Part shown: positions 1 to 10,877 of the stretch, piece after piece
Numbering within the stretch: position 1 is the stretch's first letter
Layout of the letters: the number at the start of each line of letters is the position of its first letter
Assembly: GCF_040954835.1 (NCBI RefSeq)
Contig: NW_027167680.1
Span: forward strand, 186,001 to 250,000
Source: Lepisosteus oculatus
Taxonomy: Eukaryota > Chordata > Actinopteri > Semionotiformes > Lepisosteidae
DNA length: 64,000 nt
Direction: 5' to 3'
Notes under the pieces: model-generated
What the model was told of the DNA's origin: nothing
Databases searched by the model: none
Seen by the model: only the letters and a program-made list of their open reading frames with translations
Program-made: the position numbers and the translations under genes

Positions 1-1872
1 GTACTGAAAGACCAAGATGCTTTTTTTAAAAGTTATTTAACATTTTATAGAACTTTGTCTACTATGGCAACATGATGAGCTTGGTGAAACTTGGAAAAAT
101 ACTGCTTGGCCACTTATCTTAAGATAAAGATAGGATAAAGGTTTATCTTTTGCACCTACCTGACCCCCAGGGAAGGCCAATGCTTTCTAAGTTGATGGTT
201 CCCTACAGTAGACTGTACCTTATCTTCAAAGGTAATGTATATTGACCCAAATCAGTTTTGGAATCCAATCTACTGACGAGATGGAGCACATCCTTTTTTC
301 AGGATTTTAGCATCATACGTTTGGTATATTTAGTCCCTAATGCTGAAAGAAATGATCATAGAACATTTGGACACTTTGTGGGCTTGAAATACAAAGCAAA
401 TCATGTTCTATGGTACAAGATAAATACAAAACTTAAGCTTTTATTTTAATTAGATTTGTTTATAAAGCATAAGCAATCATTTATTACATTAATATATGTG
501 AAAATAACATTTAAGCATCATACGTTTAGTATATTTAGTCCCTAATGCTGAAAGAAATGATCATAGAACATGACATCTAACCTTACCTGTGGCGTCTTTA
601 ATCCCTATTGCTCAATGCACGGTGAAAGCATTGCATACATGTGTCTGACAATGAGGAATGGGCCCCTGAGACAGTCATTTGCATGTTTCACAAACGATCG
701 TATATTACTAGAGATTCTGTTTGGGATTTGAATGTGCATTCGGACAGCAATCCCTTTCAAGAAATGATATGTTCTGGATGAGGTCAAAGGTGATGGAACA
801 CTGTATTTAGGATGTGTTTTCAGTGATTGTGTGTCTCCTGCTTCAACGCAGTGATATATAGATGTGCTCCTGTAATTTATTGGTTCATGCCCAGGGCAGT
901 AAGCAGTCTGAGGATTTATTTCCAGACGGCATAGAGCAGTGAAGCAGTGAAGTAGTGCAACACACTGGATCATTATATTATTAGAATCTATTCTACTTAA
1001 ATTATTACATTATGCACAATTTGAGTTCATTTTAAAAAGTAAAAGGTAATGAAAGGAATGCATTTTCATAAGAAAGATAATACCGATATGCATGTGATAA
1101 TCTTCCTTATATCATGTAGTGCGTCATTTGGACACTTTGTGGGCTTGAAATACAAAGAAAATCATGTTCTATGGTACAAGATAAATACAAAACTTAAGCT
1201 TTTATTTAAATTCGATTTATTTATAAAGCATAAGCAATAATTGATTACATTAATATATGTGAAAATAACATTTTAGCATCATATTATTACATACAGGTCT
1301 CTAGCTTCAACACAGTGCTATATATATATATGCTCAGTGATTTATTGGTACATGCCCAGGGCAACAATCAGAATGAGGATTTATTTCCAGACGGGCTACA
1401 GGTAGTGTTGTGAAATACTTCAACACACTGGATCACAGATTTAGACCCCCTGCACTCTTACTCCTTAAAAACCAAAGAAATGAAGATATGTAGCAATCAC
1501 ATTGTAACAGGGGTGACAGTGACTTAATGCTTATACTAGTGGACTTCTGGTACCTTTAGGGTACGGTGTTCCCTGAAGGGCTCTCAAACCCCGCATTTCA
1601 AATGCCTAGCTGTATCGCTGATGTGTTGCACCTCAGAATCACTTTTAAACCTTACCTCTGGTATCTTTAATCCTTATTGCTCAACGCATGGTGAAAGTAT
1701 TGCATAAATGTGTCTGAAAATGAGCAATGGGCACCTGAGAGACTCATTTGCCTGTTTCACAAATGATCATATTTGACTAGAGATTCTATTTGGGATTCAG
1801 TTGTGCATTCTGACAGCAATCCCTTTAAAAAAACGATACATTCCGGATGAGGTCAAAGGTGCAGGAACACTG
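1..1872. repeat. R1 repeat family, copies at left edge
   Basis: AT-rich, non-coding sequence built from segments that recur many times in this window. The stretch 1-1000 has a close direct copy at about 23240-24230, and 1120-1872 recurs at 8990-9780 and 49105-49710. Landmarks are a segment with 'catgcccagggca' and one with 'tggatgaggtcaaaggtg'. Short open frames inside it recur only because the DNA does. I see no known transposon ends and no coding logic. It may be a local macrosatellite or a degraded non-autonomous element. Confidence 0.75.
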
Positions 1873-2073
1873 TTACTTGTTCCTTTATAACCCGGTTATT
1901 GATGTCATTAACAACATTAATCCCAAACAGAGCTGTTGGACTCCCTCCTCTGGCCGTTTTCCACCAGTTGATTATTTCATCAACCAATGCACTAATCAAG
2001 CTCCCAAGGCACTCTCTATACCCAGTAAACATAGGTCTAACCTCACCCAAGGAGAAAATCAGGCGCTCCAGTC

Positions 2074-2990
2074 TCTCCGCAACAGGGATGATATCGTCAT
2101 CAAACCAGCGGACAAAGGAGGTGCTGTTGTGGTGTGGGTAAGGATCTATATATCTTTGAAGCCTCTAGACAACTAACTGACACTTCTGCCTACCTCCCTC
2201 TCCAACAGGACCCTACCACTGACTACCAAAAGGAAGTGGTATCCACCATTTCCCTTCTTATCAGCAGTAACGAGCTCCCCCAGGAGGCGAACCGGCTCAT
2301 CATGGAACATCCACAGGTATCTCAATTTTACCTCCTCCCCAAAATCCACAAACCTGACACCCCTGGACGCCCCATCGTATCAACATGTAACTGTCCAACT
2401 ACTTACATCTCAGCCTTTCTCGACAGCCTCATGAGACCGCTGGTTGAAGATCTTCCCTCATACATCAAAGACACCAACCACGCGCTCCAACTTTTCAATG
2501 ATTTCCAATTTCAGGGTACCGAATGCCACATTTTTACCATGGACATCACATCTCTGTACACCGTCATTCCCCATAATGACGGCCTTACAGCCCTCAAGCA
2601 CACGCTGGACAAACGCACAGTGCTTGATCCACCCACCCACACCCTGGTACGCCTTGCAGAATTGGTCCTCACACTGAACGCATTCTCTTTCAATAATCTT
2701 TTTTACCAACAGGTCAGTGGAGTGGCCATGGGCACCAGAATGGGACCCAGCTATGCCAACATTTTTGTCAGCTGGGTAGAAGAACGCTTCTTCGCTTCCT
2801 ACACTGGCTATGTCCCTGACCTCTACAAGTGATATATTGATGACTGCGTCGGTGCCGCCACATGCTCCAGCGATCAGCTTGAGTTCTTCCTGCACCATTT
2901 CACCAACTTCCACCCGTCCCTCAAATATACGGTTAACATATCTTCCACCACTCTTCCGTTTCTAGACATCCACTTGTCTATCAACTACCC
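2074..2990 (+). pseudogene. Penelope-like reverse transcriptase region
   Basis: Reverse-transcriptase part of the Penelope-like element. The longest open piece is 2134-2832, about 232 residues. The characteristic YIDDC box follows at 2833-2847, after an in-frame stop, and shows that the domain once continued. The KPADKGG motif lies upstream in a different frame. It would have copied the element RNA at the target site. It is not functional as written. Confidence 0.85.
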
Positions 2991-3894
2991 CCGACTGTCC
3001 ACTTCAGTTTATTACAAACCCACGGATTCACACAGCTACCTCCTGTACAGCTCATTTCACCCCAACCATACTAAAAACTCTCTTCCTTTTTCACAGTTCC
3101 TTAGGTTACGACGACTATGCAGCGATGACATCGACTTCGAGAACCAAGCCCTCGAAATGTACTCATTTTTCATCAACAGAGGATACCCCAGCAGTGTGAT
3201 TGACAGGGCCCTTGCCCGAGCCAAAAACACCCCCTGGACCATCAACCCGATCAGGAACTCCCGCCGTAACAACCGCATTCCTTTGGTGCTTCCTTACCAC
3301 CCTAACACACTTCCTATCCCCAGGACCATTAACCACAACTTTTCCATCCTACAGGATGATCCCTCCATTGGGGCCCTCTTTTCTGATCGCCCTATCATCT
3401 CATATCACCGACCACCTAATCTGCGTAACCTCCTTGTTCACAGCTCCCTTGACCGCCCTCAACAACCATCCACACCAGGCACTTTCCCTTGCAACAGAGC
3501 TCGTTGTATCACCTGCAAGTACACAGCCACCACCACACTCATTCAAGGCCCCTCAGGACAATTCCGGATCACCCAGACAGCATCTTGTACTTCCAGCAAC
3601 CTCATTTACTGTATCTCTTGCAGTAAATGTCCAGCCATCTACATTGGAGAAACAGGAAGGAGACTCGGAGACCACTTCAGAGAACACGTCAGGGCTGTGA
3701 AGATTAAAGATCTCTCCAAGCCCATTGTTTCTCATTTCACCTCTGACGGCCCCGACCACTCTAATCTCTCCGTCTGTGTTCTCAAAAACGGTTTTCGGAA
3801 CTCATACATCAGAAAGACCACCGAAACTAAAATTATTCTGCAGCTAGGATCACACATTCTCCCTTCCCTTAATGACAGACTACTGTTCTTTTAA
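2974..3894 (+). pseudogene. Penelope-like C-terminal part with GIY-YIG endonuclease
   Basis: An open stretch of about 306 residues covering the linker and endonuclease of the Penelope-like element. Near residues 165-175 it has a CNRARCITCK zinc-like motif, then CISCSKCPAIYIGETGRRLG, the GIY-YIG signature with its downstream arginine, and an H-x3-H pair (DHFREH). The stop at 3892-3894 looks natural. This nuclease is thought to nick the target DNA to start reverse transcription. Confidence 0.88.
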
Positions 3895-4190
3895 ATTTTC
3901 TCCATTCATTGGAAGTTTCATTTCACACCTCTCTGCACCCATTCTGACTTCACACCTCTTGATTGGCCTCTCTTTCTGTCCCCTGCTCCCGTCTCTCACT
4001 CCTCCACCCTCCCAACCTTTGTTCTCCCGCTACTTTACCTCTGCCTACTGCCCTGTCTCTCTCACACCTGAAGAAGGCTCCATGGCCGAAACGTTGTGTT
4101 CTCTTTCTTCTTTTTTTCAGCATGGAATAAACCTATTACTTGTTCCTTTGCAGCCTACGCATGCTGACGCAGCTACCCACCTTAACTACA

Positions 4191-4530
4191 CTGTATTTAG
4201 GATGTGTTTGCAGTTATTCTGTGTCTCTAGCTTCAACACAGTGATATATATATGCATGCTCACTGATTTTTTGGTACATGCCCAGGGCAATAATCATTAT
4301 GAGGATTTATTTCCAGATGTGCTAGGGGTAGTGTTGTGAAATACTTCAACACACTGGATCGCAGGTTTAAACCCCCTCCACTCTTACTACTTAAAAACCA
4401 ACAAATGCAGATATGTAGCAATCATATTGTAGCAGACACTCATTTGCCTGTTTCACAAATGATCATATTTTACTAGAGATTCTGTTTGGAATACGGATGT
4501 GCATTCTGACAGCAATCTCTTTCAAGAAAT
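4191..4530. repeat. R1 repeat, right half split off by the Penelope-like element
   Basis: It continues exactly where the R1 copy ends at 1872: 'gtatttaggatgtgtttgcag' segments follow the insertion, and the uninterrupted order is seen at 9770-9810. The rest matches 9800-10015 and 49720-50030. Confidence 0.75.
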
Positions 4531-4544
4531 GATTTTACCTTTTC

Positions 4545-5290
4545 GCGGCTTTGCCCTCTTGCCTCTTTGGACAATATCTCCATCTTGTGGTCGTTGTTGG
4601 TAATGTCTTCTTATGCCCTTTTTTATTTCAATTCTCTATTGGTTGATTCTAGAATCTCTACAATGGAGTTGAAAACATCAGTTTTATAGCAGACAATATG
4701 ACATTATTTATAGTCCAATAAGAAACTTATTACCCTGTTTTTAACATAATAACAAATTAAAATTGATTAAAACTAAGTTTGAAACACCAGGGAACATAAA
4801 AAATGATTTTTAGGAAAACCATGAGGTTCTCTGTGTCCGATGCCTGCAAGGGGAGAAAGATAGAATCCTTTGATTTTTCAAAATTTGAAAATAAACATCA
4901 TATAACAACAGCTTTCATTCCTAGGAGTGAAAAATAACCATTTTTCAAGACATATTAGTTTCTAAAACACTACAATAAAGTTAAAAACATCTGTTTTATA
5001 TTACATTATTTTTTGTGAAATTAGTCATTTTTTGCACTATTTGTAATATAATTTCTAATTAAAAGTGTTTAGAATTAAGTTTGGAACAACAAGGAATACA
5101 AAAAAAAAAGATTTTTAGGAAAACCATGAGGTCCTCTGTGCCCGATGCCTGCAAGGGGAGAAAGCTAGAATCCTACACAGGCTCCTGGAGCTCTGGCCTG
5201 GCTAAAGAGGCTGAATTTATCCCCTTCAAAGCTCCATGAAAAATGATCATTTAAAATTTGAAAAAAAAAAAAAAACCATCATATAACATC
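4545..5290. repeat. R2 satellite-like repeat
   Basis: Two related monomers, each roughly 310 bp apart in landmark spacing ('tctctacaatggagttgaaaac' near 4654 and a diverged 'acactacaataaagttaaaaac' near 4967). Both carry the segment 'gatgcctgcaaggggagaaag'. Copies lie at 50035-50715 in the same orientation and at 54150-55265 inverted. Non-coding. Confidence 0.7.
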
Positions 5291-6279
5291 ATACAGATGC
5301 AGCCATTCAAAATGCGCGATAAAAACCCACGGTACAGTAACCTACCCACAAGCCACTGCAGGGCACCGGAGGACACCGCGGTAAGTGCTTGGCTGGCCAA
5401 AATGACCGACAGGGGCACTCGTGGTGCATTGGTTGGTAGTGAAAAGATTTAATCATTTAATGTCTTTACTGTGCACATTTTAATCCGCTTAGTTTTGAAT
5501 ATTTATATGGATTTTACCACTAAAGGGAAATTTTAGTAGCTGAGCATAAAAAGAAGAGGAGCATAACGCATCTGAAGGTCATAAACAATATTAATTTAGG
5601 AACATAAACATTACTGTATGTACATAAACTGTACTGTGTATGGCTGGTCTTGGTAGTTTAAAGAAAAAATACACACCAGTCTTCCATTTCTCCCTAAACA
5701 TTTTAAGCATGAAAGTTTTATGAAACGGTACCCAAATATGCGATTGCTGTATAGAATGAATTATTTAACACGAACATTAAGCTGTTTACATCTCCCGCCT
5801 GAGAACAGTCACCCGTTGCTACCCAACGCAGAAACACAGCCACTAACTAGCAAAGACATTAGCTAGCCAATATGATAAAGAAATAAATGATTATTTTGTT
5901 TATTTCTTTTGCACATTTATTTGAACATTTCCATCGATTGTACAAGCACTTGGAAACTGTCCAATCCCTAGTTCATCTGGCATTTTACCGGTCTGGCGCC
6001 GGTCTGTGTCTTCTAGGATATAATGCCAGCGAACTCTTGTTTTTTTATGTCCACATTCAAGGGTCCCTTTTTGAACCTGCGAGAAGCATTCTTTCAATGT
6101 AACAGATTTACTCCGGGGAAAGGCAGCATGACATTAAGAGTAGCTCAAGCTTTCAGCACCCATATCGGACTGCGTGTATGCAGACACCGCTCAGAATCCC
6201 CTGGAAGATTCTCCCTCAATTCCGTTGTGCAGTGCTTTACCTCTTTCAAAAGGCTTCACTTTCCTAGTCACATTCCAAG
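5291..6279. other. spacer; right part is copied small-RNA flank
   Basis: I see no gene in 5291-6080. From about 6080 to 6279 the sequence matches the flank seen at 20600-20815 and 52715-52815, which normally lies just 3' of tRNA-Gly(TCC). Here the tRNA itself is missing and the flank runs straight into the U4 unit. Confidence 0.6.
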
Positions 6280-6543
6280 GCTCATCGAACCCGGGCTGTT
6301 TCCTCCAGCGGTATAGTATTGCAGTGAGACAGCACGATGCCTGCAAGACTATGTCACGCTAAACGCCACAGATTGTGTTTGTCCGTTCGTGTCAGTCGTC
6401 CTGCAACCACGGGAAGTGGGACACAAACATGCTGCAATGCTTTCAGGACGTTAGGATTTGTTTGTGCAACATCCGAGAAGAGTTCTTGTGGCTTGAATGT
6501 GAACTGTACGTGCCCGCCCCCTTTCCTCTGTAGTGCATGAGTT

Positions 6544-6560
6544 CCTCCCGGCATGCCCTT
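6544..6560 (+). promoter_or_regulatory. ZNF143/Staf-like site upstream of U4 copy 1
   Basis: TCCTCCCGGCATGCCCT resembles the SPH/Staf element (CCCRNMATSC core) that vertebrate snRNA genes carry in their distal enhancer. It lies about 240 bp upstream of the U4 start and is kept in the other two U4 units. Confidence 0.5.
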
Positions 6561-6793
6561 CGTCATTGTTCTGTCATCTTGTATTTAAAGGGTTGTATTT
6601 CTGCTGCTGAAAATAAGCAACGGTTTTCTCACAACGCCCTTTGTTCCCGACGGAGCCCTTGTCTGTCATGAAATTCTTCAAAACCTCAAGCTAGAAGAAG
6701 AAGACGACAAATATGAAGCGTTACAGCAACAACATGCCATGAGACGATTGATAACGATTTCCATAGGATCCCCGCGGTTGCCTGGCAACCGTC

Positions 6794-6935
6794 AGCTTTG
6801 CGCATTGGCAGTATCGTAGCCTGTGAGGTTTAGCCGAGGCGCAATTATTGCTAGTTGAAAACTTTTCCCAATACCCCGCTTCCGCCGGTTTGCAATACAA
6901 TCGGTGAAAGCAATTTTTGACAGTCTCGTCAGAGC
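6794..6935 (+). pseudogene. RNU4: U4 snRNA copy 1, 3' end lost
   Basis: Starts AGCTTTGCGCATTGGCAGT and keeps the U4 5' stem-loop (GAGGTTTAGCCGAGGCGC), the GAAAACTTTTCCCAATAC central part and the Sm-like AATTTTTGA. The last hairpin stops at 'gtctcgtcagag' and joins an inverted copy of the U4 upstream flank (6936-7014). The 3' box seen after the 19.85-kb copy is absent. It is probably a pseudogene. Confidence 0.85.
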
Positions 6936-7116
6936 GTGACATAATCTTGCAGGCATCGTGCTGTCTAACTGCAATACTATACCGCTGGAGGAAACAGCCC
7001 GGGTTCAATGAGCCTTGGAATGTGACTAGGAAAGTGAAGCCTTTTGAAAGAGGTAATGTCGACGCTTTTTTAACAGAGCACCAAAAAAGCGTCTTTTTTG
7101 AAGGCCTGGGTAATGA

Positions 7117-7187
7117 GCATTGATGGTTCAGTGGTAGAATTCTCGCTTCCCACGTGGGAGGCTCTGGTTCGATTCCCAGCCAAAACA
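7117..7187 (+). tRNA. trnG-CCC: tRNA-Gly(CCC), degraded
   Basis: Gly-type tRNA of 71 nt with B-box-like GGTTCGATTCCCAGCC and anticodon loop TTCCCAC (CCC). The acceptor stem (GCATTGA with CCAAAAC) has three mismatches, so it is probably a pseudogene. Paralogues on the minus strand at 25450 and 52532 carry GCC. Confidence 0.7.
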
Positions 7188-7206
7188 GTGGCTTTTGCAG
7201 CGAGCG

Positions 7207-7590
7207 GCTCCATCACTTGCATCCCCTTGCAACTCGCAACTGAAAACCCACTGAAGCTAAGCATTTGTTAGCCAGGTCAGTACCCGGATGAGGGTGAGCT
7301 ACAGGGAAAAACAAAGTTTCCAGCTGGAAGCGGTGTTAATGGTGCCGGTGGGGGGGCGCTCACCCTGAGGTCTGTGCGGGTCCCAATGCCCCAGCATAGT
7401 GACGGAGACGCTGTGTTGTAAAAGGGCGCTGTCTCTTAGATGAGATGTAAAACCGAGGTCACAGCGCTCTGTGGTCATTAAAAATGACCACCAAAACCTT
7501 TGACAAATGCTCTTGGTAATTGATGGTCTTCAATAATGCTTCTCCTTTAGGTACATTTTAAATCAGCTGAAAAATGCTGTGAAATGGGGG
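7207..7590 (+). mobile_element. 5S rRNA-derived SINE
   Basis: The head (about 7240-7300) resembles 5S rRNA: GAAGCTAAGC, then GGTCAGTACCCGGATGAG. It is followed by a body typical of fish SINEs of the 5S/SINE3 type, with 'ctcaccctgaggtctgtgcgg', 'gatgagatgtaaaaccgag' and 'gtggtcattaaaaatgac'. Non-coding and transcribed by Pol III in the family. Inverted copies lie at 25060-25430 and 52140-52500, and a more diverged one at 16420-16745. Confidence 0.75.
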
Positions 7591-7744
7591 GACACTTCAG
7601 GCCAGTGTAGGATTTGGGTTACAAGAACCATGAAACTGCACGAGAAAGCCCGTACACTGAATTACACGGCTTTCTATTCAAAGGAGAGCAAAAGAAATTC
7701 CCTGAGTTCGATTTTTTGCAGCACAGAGAGGATTGCTGTCGTGA

Positions 7745-7818
7745 GGCTGGTTAGCTCAGTTGGTTAGAGCGTGGTGCTAATAACGCCAAGGTTGTGGGTT
7801 CGATCTCCGTACAGGCCA
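7745..7818 (+). tRNA. trnI-AAT: tRNA-Ile(AAT)
   Basis: 74 nt. A box TTAGCTCAGTTGGTTAGAGC, anticodon loop GCTAATAACG (AAT), B box GGTTCGATCTCC. The acceptor stem pairs apart from a G-A at the position that is mismatched in this tRNA anyway. Two minus-strand paralogues are at 24818 and 51943. Confidence 0.88.
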
Positions 7819-8139
7819 GGTCCCTTTTTCCTCTCTTACAAAAGCTGTTAGGTTCCTTTCCGTGGTGAGATGGGTTGTCATGCAACGCTGCCACATAGTG
7901 CCGACAGACAATTAAATGACAAAAATGAAGAGAGTTAAAGCAGCTGGAAAGGTTTTCTTACAACTTTTGAGCTGACACAGTTTTGGAAAATGTTTTTTTC
8001 ACGCTGCACCACATAGGCAGCCAAGAGTCTCCAAAACAAAACAGAATTGACAGTCATATAATGTCCATTAACCCCGGTTTTAAACACAGCATCATGTCTG
8101 CCATCATAAGAATATGAGTCCAATATTTTAGAATATAGT
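7819..8139. other. spacer copied around tRNA-Ile
   Basis: Contains 'ttttacaactt..gagctgacacag' and 'ctgccacatagtgccgacagac'-like segments that recur inverted at about 51470-51600 and 51840-51920. No gene seen. Confidence 0.5.
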
Positions 8140-8617
8140 CAGAATGTCTTCTAACCTTACCTGTGGTGTCTTTAATCCCTATTGCTCAATGCATAGTGTA
8201 CGTACTGCATACATGTGTCTTGAGAATGAGGAATGGGCCCCTGAGAGAAATTATACGTTCTGGATGAGGTCAAAGGTGCTGAAACGCTGTATTTAGGATG
8301 TGTTTGCAGTGATTGTGTCTCCTGCTTCAACGCAGTGATATATAGATGTGCTCCTGTAATTTATTGGTACATGCCCAGGGCAGTAAGTAGTCTGAGGATT
8401 TATTTCCAGACGGCATAGAGCAGTGAAGCAGTGAAGTAGTGCAACACACTGGATCATTATATTATTAGAATCTATTCTACTTAAATTATTACATTATACA
8501 CAACTTGAGTTCATTTTAAAAATTAAAAGGTAATGAAAGGAATGCATATTCATGAGGAAGATAATACCGATATGCATGTGATAATCTTCCTTATATCATG
8601 TAAATCATGTTCATCAT
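8140..8617. repeat. R1 repeat copy
   Basis: Matches 570-1110, with the internal segment around the propagated 'ttcacaaa' part deleted. No gene seen. Confidence 0.7.
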
Positions 8618-8832
8618 TACATGATGGGGGCTAAAACAGAAGTTGAGAGAGAGCAAGGACGCCTACAGGAGGAAGGTATAGGACAAGCTGCAAAGGAAAA
8701 GCTACAACCCACGACAGCTACTCACCCACCCATCCCACACAGCTATCACTCTCCAACACCTCCGCCATTAACACCTCCAGCACTGAAAGTGCTATGTGCA
8801 CCATCCACCAGGCCAGGCTGACCAGGCCAGTG
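8618..8832. other. short unique insert in R1
   Basis: About 215 bp with no match elsewhere in the window, between two R1 pieces. It has a 66-codon open frame rich in Pro, Ser and Thr (8621-8821), which I do not accept as a gene. Origin unknown. Confidence 0.4.
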
Positions 8833-10020
8833 CAATACACTGGATCATTATATTATTAGAATCTATTCTACTTAAATTATTACATTATACACAATTTGAG
8901 TTCATTTTAAAAAGTAAAAGGTAATGAAAGGAATGCATTTTCATAAGAAAGATAATACCGATATGCATGTGATAATCTTCCTTATATCATGTAGTGCGTC
9001 ATTTGGACACTTTGTGGGCTTGAAATACAAAGAAAATCATGTTCTATGGTACAAGATAAATACAAAACGTAAGCTTTTATTTTAATTAGATTTGTTTATA
9101 AAGCATAAGCAATCATTTATTACATTAATATATGTGAAAATAACATTTTAGCATCATATTATACATACAGGTCTCTAGCTTCAACACAGTGCTATATATA
9201 TATATGCTCAGTGATTTATTGGTACATTCCCAGGGCAACAATCAGAATGAGGATTGATTTCCAGACGGGCTACAGGTAGTGTTGTGAAATACTTCAACAC
9301 ACTGGATCGCAGATTTAGACCCCCTGCACTCTTACTCCTTAAAAACCAAAGAAATGAAGATATGTAGCAATCACATTGTAACAGGGGTGACAGTGACTTA
9401 ATGCTTATACTAGTGGACTTCTGGTACCTTTAGGGTACGGTGTTCCCTGAAGGGCTCTCAAACCCCGCATTTCAGATGCCTAGCTGATGTGTTACACCTC
9501 AGAATCACTTTTAAACCTTACCTCTGGTATCTTTTATCCCTATTGCTCAACGCGAAAACCTTACCTGTGGTGTCTTTAATCCCTATTGCTCAATGCATGG
9601 TGAAAGTATTGCATAAATGTGTCGGAAAATGAGCAATGGGCACCTGAGAGACTCATTTGCCTGTTTCACAAATGATCATATTTGACTAGAGATTCTGTTT
9701 GGGATTCAGTTGTGCATTCTGACAGCAATCCCTTTCAAAAAAGGATACATTCTGGATGAGGTCAAAGGTGCAGGAACACTGTATTTAGGATGTGTTTGCA
9801 GTTATTCTGTGTCTCTAGCTTCAACACAGTTATATATATATATATGCTCACTGATTTTATGGTACATGCCCAGGGCAATAATCATTATGAGGATTTATTT
9901 CCAGATGTGCTAGGGGTAGTGTTGTGAAATACTTCAACACACTGGATCGCAGGTTTAAACTCCCTGCACTCTTACTCCTTAAAAACCAACAAATGCAGAT
10001 ATGTAGCAATCATATTGTAG
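8833..10020. repeat. R1 repeat copies
   Basis: Same order as 960-1872 plus 4191-4440 without the Penelope-like element, so 9770-9790 is the unoccupied counterpart of that insertion. A short internal duplication ('ttgctcaacgcg' then 'attgctcaatgcatgg') lies near 9540-9600. Confidence 0.75.
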
Positions 10021-10229
10021 CAGAGTGCATCGTTTCCGGCATAGTATGGCAGGGTGTTTTCCGAGTTATTGCACGGATTGGGCACGCCCGCAAGCCAAGA
10101 GCCGCAAGCGATGAGCCCGGAGCTGAACGGGCCCCACTGGCTCGTTTGTAAGGCCAGGTGCATTGCCAACCACGACCGGCAGGGCAGAGGCCTTGAAAGC
10201 AGCCTGGGCTCCTGCAGCTGTGCAGCCAC

Positions 10230-10348
10230 GCACTCTGGTTTCTCTTCATTTCGTACAAATCTTTCGCCTTTTGCTAAAGATTTCCGTAGAGAGGAGCATG
10301 AATGAGTTCCGTGCAATTTTTGTGCTTCCCTGCCTTCGGGTGGTTGCA
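10230..10348 (+). ncRNA. RNU5: U5 snRNA copy 1
   Basis: ACTCTGGTTTCTCTTCA at the 5' end, then AAATCTTTCGCCTTTTGCTA, AAGATTTCC and GGAGAGGAGC, the U5 stem-loop I. The Sm site AATTTTTG is at 10314-10321, followed by a terminal stem around CCTGCCTTCGGGTGG. In the invariant loop (normally GCCTTTTAC) one A is G here, which may weaken function because that loop aligns exons in the spliceosome. A 3' box follows. Confidence 0.88.
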
Positions 10349-10355
10349 GCTGGGC

Positions 10356-10368
10356 TGGTCAAAGAGAG
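10356..10368 (+). promoter_or_regulatory. snRNA 3' box of U5 copy 1
   Basis: GGTCAAAGAGAGA fits the GTTTN-AAARNNAGA 3'-end formation element of Pol II snRNA genes. It lies 8 bp after the predicted RNA end and is conserved in copy 2. Confidence 0.65.
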
Positions 10369-10507
10369 AAAACAAAACCGCTCACAATCGCTCTTGTTAT
10401 GGCGATTGTGGTTGTCTGCTCTGCGAGTCCTCGGTCTCTGCCCGTCTGATTGCCGCTCTCTTCTTTGGGGGGCGGGAAGTGTCCGGCCGCAGGGGATCCT
10501 GGGACCT

Positions 10508-10540
10508 CGCTTTGCAAAGCGGCTTCCCAGAGTGCGTCGT
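10508..10540 (+). promoter_or_regulatory. possible distal enhancer of U5 copy 2
   Basis: CTTTGCAAAG (octamer-like) is followed by TTCCCAGAGTGCGTCG, close to the Staf/ZNF143 consensus, about 200-230 bp upstream of the U5 start. Spacing fits vertebrate snRNA enhancers. In copy 1 the octamer-like part is replaced by R1 sequence. Confidence 0.4.
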
Positions 10541-10736
10541 TTCCGGCACAGTGTGGCCGGGTGTTTTCCGAGTTATCGCACGGATTGGGCACGCCCGCAA
10601 GCCGAGAGCCGCAGGCGATGAGCCCGGAGCTGAACGGACCCCACTGGCTCGTTTGTAAGGCCAGGTGCATTGCCAACCACGACCGGCAGGGCAGAGGCCT
10701 TGAAGGTGGCCTGGGCTCCTGAAGCTGTGCAGCCAC

Positions 10737-10857
10737 GCACTCTGGTTTCTATTCATTTCATACAAATCTTTTGCCTTTTACTAAAAATTTCCGTGGAGAG
10801 GAGCATGAATGAGTTCCATACAATTTTTCTGCTTCCCTGCTTTCGGGTGGGGCGCAG
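10737..10857 (+). ncRNA. RNU5: U5 snRNA copy 2
   Basis: Same architecture as copy 1, with the canonical loop GCCTTTTAC intact and Sm site AATTTTTC at 10822-10829. The stem beside the loop is weakened (CTTTTG...CTAAAAAT). The terminal stem is around CCTGCTTTCGGGTGG. Confidence 0.88.
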
Positions 10858-10864
10858 CTGGGCT

Positions 10865-10877
10865 GGTCAAAGAGAGA
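10865..10877 (+). promoter_or_regulatory. snRNA 3' box of U5 copy 2
   Basis: Identical to the 3' box of copy 1 and equally spaced from the gene. Confidence 0.65.

Larger units (their letters stand above)
1873..4190 (+). mobile_element. Penelope-like retroelement (Neptune/Poseidon type), broken
   Basis: A Penelope-like element with reverse transcriptase and a C-terminal GIY-YIG endonuclease. Visible motifs: KPADKGGAVVVW near 2100-2136, the RT block with FTMDITSLYT (2534-2563), the GVAMGTRMGPSYANI block (about 2716-2765), YIDDC (2833-2847), then a zinc-like CNRARCITCK and the GIY-YIG core around 3605-3690 (YCISCSKCPAIYIGETG). The reading frame is interrupted, so it is inactive. The 3' part ends with a fish-type tail near 4066-4190. 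The 14-base string TTACTTGTTCCTTT occurs at both ends (1873 region and 4136 region), as in the partly tandem copies known for this class. It sits inside an R1 repeat; the unoccupied R1 sequence is at about 9770-9790. Confidence 0.88.
6280..7014. repeat. inverted repeat flanking U4 copy 1
   Basis: The segment 6280-6357 (contains 'ctgtttcctccagcggtat') reappears reversed at 6936-7014, so U4 copy 1 lies in the loop of a foldback of about 78-bp arms. In the other U4 units this flank occurs only upstream of U4. Confidence 0.75.

Noticed and set aside
258-449. 63-codon open frame repeated at 23499-23690, and similar ones in other R1 copies
   Set aside because: Repeated only because the R1 DNA is repeated; low-complexity AT-rich sequence with no conserved protein logic.
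10010-10765. Overlapping open frames of 80-150 codons across the U5 units
   Set aside because: They run through U5 RNA on both strands and are duplicated with it; no coding evidence.
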